A stretch of DNA of 64,000 bases from Zizania palustris. Taxonomy: Eukaryota; Streptophyta; Magnoliopsida; Poales; Poaceae. Shown in pieces: positions 55,746-64,000 of the stretch. Under the pieces are notes generated by a model. That model saw only the letters and a program-made list of their open reading frames with translations. It searched no databases and was not told where the DNA came from. Position numbers and translations under genes: made by a program. The DNA lies in the NCBI GenBank assembly GCA_019279435.1, contig JAAALK010000285.1, positions 64,838,865 through 64,902,864 of the forward strand, read 5' to 3'. Position 1 is the first letter of the stretch. Each line of letters opens with the position of its first letter.

Positions 55746-57256
55746 TGTTGGACTGAAATGGGCGAGCAGAGAGGGGGTGAATGGGAGCTTTTAAAATTTC
55801 AGACTAAAACTAGCCTTCTGTTTTAAATTCTATCTCCTGTGGAACAGGATTCGAATACACCCTTCAAAGGTCTGGTTTGGAGGTATTTTACAGCTCCGAA
55901 CACACGCTTCGCAAAGGGTAAAAAGTCGAAGACAAGGAGACTTCGCTCACACCCACAAACCCAAAAACACAACTCAGCAAGGATAGTGCAGTCTCCACAC
56001 ACGAGGTGCCTTCGAGCAGGCTTCGCACTTCACACCTCGTAGGAGTAAGTTTCCCTCTGAGGGCTTCGAACAGATATTATGCACTAACAACTAGTACTAG
56101 GCTTCATATTTCAAAGGACAGAAAGCAGACGGAACAGACTACGCCGAGGACCTCGACCGAGGAAAGAAAACAGGCTTCAAGCCCAACTTCACTCAGTGCT
56201 TCGCTAGTAATCAGAGAGGACTTGCCTCTAGTTTACACAGAGTGAACATACATCGAAAAACACACACAAATAGCATGTTCAGGATATCACCACACCTCGC
56301 TCGAAAAGAAATAGAGCAAAAACTCTGGCTAGAACAGATCAAAGTGTAGCACAGAGAACTCAACACATGTAGTGCAAAACAGGAATACATGTTCAAGCAA
56401 TAGGCAAAGAACAGAATGAAATTTTCATTGCATGAACAGGAAATAAAAAAGACTCACAATACTGAGTACATGAATGTGGCGGCTAGCTCTAGGAGTTCCA
56501 AAAATGGTTTTTGAAAGTGTTACCTAGACCTAGCCAGCCTCACTATTTATAGGCACAACTCAGCTATGAGAATAGACTACTTTACCCCTAGGGTTTATAC
56601 TGTTTTTTCTCAGCCAGACAAGGGGGTACAGATGGTGTCCCTTCGAGTGCCTCCCTCCGGGGATCTCTTCAAAGGCCTTACCTCAATCCTGAGGACTTTG
56701 TCCATTATACTTCAAAGCCACTCCTTCCGGAGCACCCTTCGGAGTGCCTCACCTCCGAGGACTTTTCCTCGGCGTACCTTCAGCCGGAGCCACCCTCCAA
56801 ACTTTCTGCCTTCGCCTGGCGCACCTTGACCCGAGGTCCAACCTCGACCCCATGCACCCTTCGTGACCGAGCTCCCTGCTCGCCTGGCATCAAGCCTCCC
56901 TCTTGACCTAGGTTCACTTGCTACAAACCGTCTCATCGCCTCTGAAGTCACCTGCGCGCCCCTGACAAGCAGACAAGATTTTCCAGTACCCCGGAGACCT
57001 CTCCTGTAACACAACCTTCGGTACACACTCCGGTGTACTGCCCAAAATACCGATCCCTTTGGTACCACCATGTGATCGTGCTCTGCCGGACCCCTTCGAT
57101 AGACACACTCCGCTGCACAGCTGTAGCTAGTAAACACCGAACCCTTCGGTAAACACCTCCGAACCCCTTCGAAGGAACCCCTTCACCCAGAAGGTAAGCC
57201 TTGTCAATCACTCATCACAGACTTGAAACCAAGGCACATTTCAACTTGGTTTCTCA
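55746..57256 (-). mobile_element. 5' LTR of SIRE-like element, internally deleted (1511 bp)
   Basis: Same ends as 16022-18061 (TGTTGGACTG...GGTTTCTCA on plus). About 525 bp corresponding to 16916-17440 are missing. GATAC flanks both sides; the right copy (57257-57261) abuts the continuing gypsy gene. Confidence 0.88.
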
Positions 57257-57261
57257 GATAC

Positions 57262-57546
57262 AAGAGGAATGGCATGGTCAAAAACCCTCTAGGGAGGAAG
57301 TTGAGAGGGAGCCTGAAAGACCTCTACAAATGTATCTAGTACCTTTTGAACTTCAACTGGTATCACATTAGTGTTTCCAGTTGTATCAGAATATACTACA
57401 GCTATTGCCCAAACTTCATTACCCATATGACATTTAGCCAGTTGATCAGCAGGCATCATAGAAAGAGTATTTACCACCTATGACTTAATGCCATGTAGTG
57501 TGAAAGTTGCTCCCTTATAAACATTTAGCCAGTTGATGTGACTGGA
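57262..57546 (-). pseudogene. gypsy pol fragment upstream of RT (continuation of 13190-16021)
   Basis: On minus: INWLNVYKGATFTLHGIKS, a stop, then MPADQLAKCHMGNEVWAIAV and VQKVLDTFVEVFQAPSQLPP, a stop, RVFDHAIPLVS. This is the standard protease-to-RT linker and leads directly into the RT start found at 16016 and 55740. Confidence 0.82.
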
Positions 57547-58596
57547 ATTAAGTTCCCCCATACAGACCCTCTTGTTATTATAGCTGACATTGCAGGGACT
57601 AAGGTCCGGCGAGTGTTGGTCAATGGTGGAAGCTCCATGAACATCATCTTCGTCTAAGCCTTCGATCAACTATGCATCCCATGGAGGCATTTACTCCCAG
57701 CGGCCCGTCCACTACAAGGCTTCGCAGGCCCTCCTCTCGATGCCCTCATCCAAGTAGGCCTCGAGGTCGCTTTCGAAGTGGGGCACCTGGCCAGATCGGA
57801 GGAAGTTATCTTCGACATCGTCGACGCCCCTTATGCTTACAATTCTATCTTCGGAAGGAGAATGCTGAACTAGTTTGGGGCTGTAGCACATCATAATTAT
57901 TTATGCCTGAAAACGCCCACGCAAGGAGTACTTGCAAAACTCGGTGACCAAGCTGTAGCGCGGAGGGTGGAGTACGGCCACGACCCACCCCTTGTTTCCC
58001 GGTAAGTAAATAATGTGTAGGAGCATTCGGAAGATGCTTCGGTGTCAAGAGACCCTTTGAAGGTCCCCTCCTCAAGCCAACCCCAGAAGGTGAAGTTGTA
58101 ACGAAGATCATCATCAAGGAGGGTGGGGACTATCCCATCCAATTCGGCAAGGAGCTGCCCATGGAAATTGCCACTTCACTGGAAGAAGTGGTTTGAGATA
58201 ATCTGGATGTCTTCGCCTGGTCAGATGAAGATATCCCCAGAGTCGACCGGAGAATCATTGAGCACAGCCTGCTCATCAAGCCCAAAGAACAGACCTCACC
58301 AAGGCGGAAGGAGAAAAATTACTAAGAGCCGGGATCATCAGGAAGTGGCCCACACATAGTGTTTAGCCAACCCCGTCTTCGTAAAGAAAAAGGCCTCCGG
58401 CAAGTGGCGCATGTGCATTGACTTCACATCTCTAAATAAAGCATGCCCACATGACCCCTACCCCATGCCCCACATTGATTAGCTCGTTGATTCTACAGCT
58501 GGCTCCGAGCTCTTGAGTTTCCTCGACGTGTACTCCGGATACCATCAAATATGGTTAAAACGCGAAGACGAAGCCAAGACAAGGTTCATAACTCCT
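57547..58596 (+). pseudogene. second Tat-element fragment: protease to RT
   Basis: It begins with the block equivalent to FPHVDPLVI of the larger Tat element and reads RRVLVNGGSSMNIIFV (the catalytic Asp of DGGSS is Asn here), then FGRRMLN, and RT motifs FVKKKASGKWRMCIDF and SLNKACPHDPYPMPHID. It stops abruptly in the RT at ITPC where another LTR-like sequence starts. Multiple stops. Confidence 0.83.
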
Positions 58597-60294
58597 TGTG
58601 AAACTAAGGGTGGTTTCTGTCTGTATTATGAGTGATTGACAAGGATGAGCAGTTGAGCGATTGGTTGAGTGTTGGGTTGTGTGCATCGAAGGGTTTGATA
58701 TACAGATGAGGTTTGTGTGCCGAGGGTTTTGGTGGTGCGTCGCGTTCTTGTTTTGGCTTGTCTTGAATGTGCAGGGTGGAGATGATGACCAACTGTCAAC
58801 GGAGAGTGATCGAGGGTCAACCGGGGAGCTCGATGCCAAGGATCAGGGAGGCTGGGTGAAGTTGGAGAAAATCTCAAGAGTGCATGAAAAGATCAAGCAA
58901 GACTTGGACGGACGGATGGTTGCGACGGCGTGACGACCGAGTCTGCGAAAGGGAGGCCAGGACAAATAATCAGATGGCTCGAGGGTATCGAGAGCGGAAA
59001 AGGCTTGCTGGTGCTCAGAGTCGCAAAGCGGTGTCATGAGTCGAAGAGTTGAGAGGCTTTGTCGGTTTTTGTTGAAAACCGCCGCATCTCTAAATGTGCT
59101 AATTTCAATAATTAGGAGTCTTTTTGTTTTGAGTAATTTAGAGTAATGTGTGAACTTTTAGTATTTTTCAGGATTTCCCAATTCTAAAAAAAATATTAAA
59201 AGTGTTGAGTCATTGTGTAATAAAAAGTTTAAGAGTTTAGAGTAAATGTACTCCTTTAATATATTTTTCAGGATTTCTTGAATTCTGAAATTATATTACA
59301 AGGAATAGGACCTTGATGTAAATTAGAGGTTCTAGAGGGTTCTTTTCAGAATTCCCCCCCATGGCTAGCCTATAAATAGAGGTCCATAGCCATGGGCTGG
59401 ATTCTCTCTTTTTGGATGAACTTTGTAGCTACTACATCAATTTTCTACAGCTATTACTTTCCCTACGAGTGCTCCTGTTCACAATCCGAAAAATCTACAG
59501 TGCAGCGATGGATCTATAAGTCACTCTAGCGCATGAAATTTTTGGTCTGGATTCATCTTTGAGAGCCTCTTTGTGATAATTTCTCTGCAGAACTTGTGTT
59601 TGTTGTTTATACTACTTTTGTTGTGGTTGCTTTGAATGTTCCATTTTTGAAGTTTGTATCTGGTTTCTGAAATTTCCCTTTGATTATCTTGCTAATCAAA
59701 AGTGATACATCAGTTTGCATAAGAACTCTGTCTTGGAAAATTTGAAGTCGGAACTATAGCATGTTATTGAAGTACTTGATGATACACTCATCTGATTTGT
59801 TTTGATTAATCCTTGGAAGTGCATTTTGTTGTAATCTGAGATGACCATCTATGTTTCATACATCCTTCAGGACAACTAGAACATATTAATGCAATACTAT
59901 ACACCTTGTTTGTCCAGATCAAAAATGTATAGAAACTTTTTAGAGAATGTTTTGTTCTGAGTTGTTCTTCACTGATTTCTTTTTGATTGATTACAAAATT
60001 CAGAATCTCTGTTTCAAGAAATTTCTCTACCATTGTTCAGTCAAAAGCTAGATCATGCTGAGTAAATCATTTCTGGCAACATATTTGAGAATTGCTATGA
60101 GAACTGAAATTTGTTTAATGTTCATCTAATTGATTTTTCAGAACAAAAGGTTTTAGATCATCTGTTTTAACACTAAAAAGTTGTTGTATTTTTCTGAAAA
60201 GGTGTTTTGTTGCTGCTAAATGTTTTGTCCTGAAGTAAAAAGTGCTCTGCTCGTATTCTACTTGCTCCCTTCAGCAGCAGCTTTTTAGTAGACA
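58597..60294 (+). mobile_element. probable LTR related to SIRE-like family (borders tentative)
   Basis: It starts TGTGAAACTAAGGGTGG in the middle of the Tat RT gene and shares ATGAGTGATTGACAAGG with the SIRE-like LTR start. It has TATAAATA at 59371-59378, then a T-rich transcript-leader-like stretch, and ends ...TAGTAGACA just before another LTR start. No ORF of note. It could instead be one LTR plus leader of a different copia element. Confidence 0.45.
59371..59378 (+). promoter_or_regulatory. TATA box candidate
   Basis: TATAAATA after GGCTAGCC, about 770 bases into the probable LTR at 58597. Confidence 0.45.
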
Positions 60295-61850
60295 TGAGAA
60301 ACCAAGGGTTGATTTCGGAGTTTGTGATGAGTGATTGACAGATTATATCCTCTGATTCGAAGGGGTCCCTCCGAAGGGGTTCGAAGGTTGTTTCACCGAA
60401 GGGTTCGGTGGGCTCTGTTTGCTGCAGCTGTTACTAGTGGAGTGTGCCTGTCGGAGGGGTCCGACAGTACACGATGACTGGGCTCGTACCGAAGGTCTCG
60501 ATACTTTTGGCGGTACACCGGAGTGTGTGCCGAAGGTTGTTTACTCGGAGAGGTCTCCGAGGTACTGAATACACTTGTCTGTTTGTCTGTGGTGCGCAGG
60601 TGACTTCGGAGGCGACAGACGGTTCGCAACAAGTGAACCTGGGTCAAGCGGGAGGCTTGATGCCTAGGCGAGCGGGGAGCTCGGTCACGAAGGTTGCGAA
60701 GGGGTCGAGGTCGGACCTCGGGTCGAGGTGCACTAGGAGAAGGCAGTAAGTGCAGAGTGTGGATCTGGCTGAAGGTATTCCGAGATGAAGTCCTCAGAGG
60801 GGAGGCACTTCGAAGGGTACTTCGAATGGAGTGACTTCGAAGTATGGTGGACAAAGTCCTCAACAATGAGGCAGGGCATTCTAATTGTGCTCCGGAGGGA
60901 GGCACTCGAAGGAATACCCGACGAAGGTCTCAGAAGTCGAGGTGCATCGAAGGCATGGTTCGGGTGAGGTTCGTCGAGAAGTGTGCTTGGGGAGAGACAC
61001 TGCAACGAAGTGCTCATGGAATGCTTTACGCGGAGGCCTTGGACGAAGGAGGGACTTCGAAGGGTGGTACTCCGAAGGTGGGGCTTTAGAGTGAGGCTGA
61101 CTTGAGGTACTTCGGCCAGGCATGGCTTCGGTACACGGACTGACGGAGTTTGAGCTGGGAGAAGTTGCGAAGCCGTGGTGGTCCACTCCGGAGGTGTTGG
61201 TGCGAAGGCCCAAGGGCTTTGACGGCTTCGGCTCAAAACCATCTTTGTATCGAAGGCTGACTTCGGTGAAGTGAAGGCCGTCAGGCTCAAGGCTTCTCAC
61301 CGAAGCTACCACACCCCTCGCGTGAGAAGGGGGGCTTCAGAAGGCTCCAAAACTGCAAAGGCTGATCGTGTCTGCTCTACAAAAGCTGATCATGTCCCCT
61401 CTGCGAAGCTGACAAAAGAAGCCTCCAAATAAAGTAGACTACCAGTTGTACCCCCCTATTCTGATGAGACAAAAACAGTGTAAACCCTAGGGGTAAAGTA
61501 GTCTATTCACAGGGCTGAATAGTGCCTATAAATAGTGGAAGCTAGTTAGGTCACATCAACACTTTGAGCAGTCATTTTTGAGCTCCTGTGCTAGCCGCCA
61601 CATACTCTTGTATTCAGTCCGTGAGTTCATTTTGCGTTCCCTATTCAAGCAATGAAACTTTGATTCTATCTTCATTTATTGTTTGAACTTGTATGCCTAC
61701 TTTGTATTGCATGTTTTGATTTCTCTGTGCACCACCTTCTTCTGGGTTGAGTTTGTGCATTGGATCTCTTCTAGAGAAGTGTGTGAGAAGTCTGTTTGTG
61801 TGAAGTGTGTGTTTTTCAGTGTCTGTTCGCTCTGTGTAAACTGGAGGCAA
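60295..61850 (+). mobile_element. SIRE-like LTR, plus strand, truncated at 3' end
   Basis: Starts TGAGAAACCAAGGG and follows the SIRE-like LTR (reverse of 18061-16510) to GTGTAAACTGGAGG near 61845, where similarity stops; about 490 bp of the LTR end are missing. TATA CCTATAAATA at 61525-61534. Open frames on both strands here reflect the TTCGAAGG-rich composition. Confidence 0.8.
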
Positions 61851-62225
61851 GACCTTGTTGATAGAAAAAAATGGCATTAATGGCCAGATCGTCAAAATAT
61901 CAATTTTGGTGATTTGGGCCGAAAATACACATGTCCAGGGTCTGTCCGAAGCCCTACAGGGCCAAAGTCCATTGAGCTATGGGCTCTGAAAGCCTCTAGC
62001 CAGGCCCGTCTTGGAGCACCTTTAACTTTGCCTCGATCTCTGCTCGGTCTTCTGCGGGAATATCTTCAAGTGTAGGTGACAAGATGTTGCGGTTGTCGAT
62101 ATCCGCGTCTCCTATTGTGTCCATTTACGGTGTAGACGTAGTAGTTGACGTAGATGTACCGGTGGCCGACGTAGATGTACTTGTCATGTTGGCGTAGCCT
62201 TCCCCAACGGAGTCGCCAAAAAGTG
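61851..62225 (-). pseudogene. leader, primer site and gag start of a second Tat-type element
   Basis: On minus, the primer-site-like TTTGGCGACTCCGTTGGGG (62221-62203) follows the LTR end at 62226. A Ser/Thr-rich ORF of 20 codons starts at ATG 62187 and stops at 62125. Sequence further left (61870-62100) has no clear coding match and is cut by the SIRE-like LTR. Confidence 0.6.
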
Positions 62226-63240
62226 TGTTGACACGGAAACGTGCCCCCGCACTTGGGTCAGTTTGATGATCCAAAAGTCTACGGATACTTAGGGACAAGC
62301 CTAAGCGTGACGCAGCACCGACGTCGCGTTTCGACTACCCTTAGTCATGATAAGGGGGGTGGAGTCACCAGGCAACCAGATTACACAAAATAATCCAATT
62401 AGCCGAAAGAGATAGATTAAATAGAATAAAATTAGCAAACCAGTCAGAGCCCATCTGGTTCGAAGTCTGATGCGAAGGGGTCGCCGAAGTGTACCTTCGG
62501 CGTCTGGTGCGAGGTGTTCCACCGAAGGGTGCTTTTGCGTTAGGACTGACCCAGTTTTAGATGGACTCCGAACAGATCTGACGTGATGATCACCTCTGAA
62601 CTAGCGGGGTTCGGCGTGAGATCTCCGATACAGCAAACTGCGGAATAATGCCGCGAGCGCAACTTCATCCAATGTGGAGTATGGTTGTGGCGAAGCCTGT
62701 CGTGACGAAGTGTGCTGGCGAAGCCTGTTGCCGGGGCCTGCAGTCCCGCCGAAGGGTGTCCTGGTGACCTCCGAAACTGATCTCTCAGCTCCGGACACCT
62801 CCGACGAAGTAGCTCCGAACGTAGGAACCTGCAACCAAGAAAGTTCGAAGTACCAATTCGACCTGAGGACTGAATTCTGCTAAGTGTTGCACTAGTAGCG
62901 AAGGTAGCAATCTGTTACGCAGATTAGTGGATACTTCACAGGCGAAGTACCAAGGCGATAGCAATCTATTACGTAGATTAACGGATACTTCACAAGCGAA
63001 GTAACAAGGGTTACCACTATTCCGTAGCGGCCGGCGGAGGGCTTCCAAGCAAACCCACGAAGAGGTATAGGAAAATAAAGGTAAAGTAAATACGATCAAA
63101 GCATAGGGCTTTGGTTTGGTTTGAGTTGGGGGGCCTCTACGCTGGCCTCGCCTCTCTATTTATAGGAGCTTAATTCCTAATCTAATATGCTATTAATCCG
63201 GCTAGATGGAGATAAGAATTGAGCTAGAATCGCATACAAC
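62226..63240 (-). mobile_element. LTR of Tat-type element, minus strand (left arm)
   Basis: On plus it begins TGTTGACACGGAAAC next to the primer site; on minus it therefore ends ...CGTGTCAACA. TATA CCTATAAATA on minus at 63166-63157. The U3 start lies near the palindrome centre and is not sharply defined. Confidence 0.7.
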
Positions 63241-64000
63241 TCCATCTCTGTCGATGAAGAGATTCTAGCTCAATTCTTATCTCCATCCGGCCAGATTAAT
63301 AGCAGATTAGACTAGGAATTAAGATCCTATAAATAAAGAGGCGAGGCCAGCGTAGAGGCCCCCCAACTGAAACCAAACCAAAGCCTTATGCTTTGATCAT
63401 ATTTACTTTACCTTTATTTTCCTGTACCTCTTCATGGGTTTGCTTGGAAGCCCTCCGCTGGACGCTACGGAACAGTGGTAACCCTTGTTACTTCGCTTGT
63501 GAAGTATTCGTTAATCTACATAATAGATTGTTATCGCCTTGGTACTTCGCCTGTGAAGTATCCGCTAATCTGCGTAACAGATTGCTACCTTCGCTACTAG
63601 TGCAACACTTAGCAGAATTCGGTCCTCAGGCCGAATTGGTACTTCGAACTTTCTTGGTTGCAGGTTCCTACGTTCGGAGCTACTTCGTCGGAGGTGTCCG
63701 AAGCTGAGAGATCGGTTTCGGAGGTCACCAGGACACCCTTCGGCGGGACTGTAGGCCTTGGCAACAGGCTTCGCCAGCACACTTCATCACGACAGGCTTC
63801 GCCACGACCATACTCCGCACTGGACGAAGTTGCGCTCGCACGTGGCCCTCACGTCATTATTTCGTAGTTTGCTGTATCGGAAATCTCACGCCGAACTCCG
63901 CTGTTCGGAGGTGATCGTCGCGTCCAGATCCGTTCGGAGCCCATCTTCGGCCGGGTTAGTCCGAACGCCGAAGCACCCTTCGGCGGAACACCTCGCACCA
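62505..64000. repeat. large inverted repeat: two LTRs head to head, 29-bp spacer
   Basis: Left arm 62505-63231, spacer 63232-63260, right arm 63261-64000 (window end). The arms read as near-perfect complements: GAGCTAGAATC/GATTCTAGCTC at the centre, and GGTGCGAGGTGTTCC at 62506 opposite its complement GGAACACCTCGCACC ending at 63999. A ~100-residue frame (SSWVCLEALRRPLRNSG...) appears in both arms. Confidence 0.9.
63261..64000 (+). mobile_element. LTR of the same Tat-type family, plus strand (right arm, runs off window)
   Basis: Mirror image of the left LTR. TATA CCTATAAATA at 63326-63335. It continues past the window edge, since the left arm's LTR goes on for ~280 bp beyond the paired part. 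Confidence 0.75.

Larger units (their letters stand above)
16017..57261 (-). mobile_element. SIRE-like copia element split by nested insertions, TSD GATAC
   Basis: The outer ends are GATAC (16017-16021) and GATAC (57257-57261), both abutting the same gypsy pol gene, whose reading resumes across the gap. On minus the parts run: 5' LTR 57256-55746, an abnormal gypsy segment 55745-54951, gag 54951-52597, protease/integrase 52500-50887, then a break where the Tat element (18787-50886) sits, then a 3' non-coding part 18786-18062, a polypurine tract and the 3' LTR 18061-16022. RT and RNase H are missing. Confidence in the overall assembly is moderate; the individual parts are clearer. Confidence 0.75.

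Noticed and set aside
58604..58877. Three overlapping minus-strand frames
   Set aside because: Overlapping frames in a probable LTR, with no motif and no supporting homology.
63393..63707. 104-aa frame present in both arms of the right-end palindrome
   Set aside because: Its presence in both arms follows from the inverted repeat; it lies in LTR sequence and has no recognisable domain.

Overview
This window is nuclear DNA from a plant, almost certainly a grass (Poaceae). It holds two spliced host genes with GC-rich first exons. Around them are Ty1/copia and Ty3/gypsy LTR retrotransposons of typical grass lineages: a Tekay/RIRE3-like chromovirus with LTRs over 3 kb, a Tat-lineage element with an antisense gene, and SIRE/Maximus-type copia elements. 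There are no bacterial operons, and I see no rRNA, tRNA or CRISPR locus. The species cannot be fixed from sequence alone.

Layout. (1) 1-2993: 3' part of a decayed copia element, + strand, ending in a 136-bp LTR. It lies in an intron or just upstream of the last three exons (3055-3785) of a BRO1-like endosomal-targeting gene. (2) 4726-7880: solo LTR (3145 bp, minus) with AAAAA target-site duplication (TSD). (3) 8020-9470: a Mutator-like non-autonomous DNA element containing a TTTCACC minisatellite and a nested MITE. (4) 9985-12608, minus: a complete six-exon mitochondrial carrier gene (381 aa, every splice phase checked). (5) 13190-57546: one large nest of retrotransposons. (6) 57547-64000: fragments of Tat and SIRE-type LTRs, ending in a large inverted repeat made of two head-to-head LTRs that runs past the window edge.

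The nest reads like Russian dolls. A minus-strand gypsy pol (13190-16021 and 57262-57546) was split by a SIRE-like copia element with TSD GATAC (LTRs 16022-18061 and 55746-57256). That element was split by a Tat-lineage gypsy (18787-50886, plus strand, antisense ORF on minus). The Tat element received a gag-only gypsy (26300-31071, minus) and, inside its 3' LTR, a full-length RIRE3-like gypsy with TSD ATAAC (34745-50565). The 5' LTR of that last element holds a solo LTR of its own family with TSD GATGG (34874-38261).

No undescribed cellular system is evident. The points most worth a second look are: a duplicated LTR-plus-flank junction that looks like a repair-synthesis scar (15227-18061 versus 54951-57256); the inverted LTR pair at the right end, a candidate hairpin small-RNA source; an exon-like island with GC-type splice donor kept in every copy of the 3.4-kb LTR family; the antisense gene of the Tat element; and a 128-bp duplication flanking the gag-only element.
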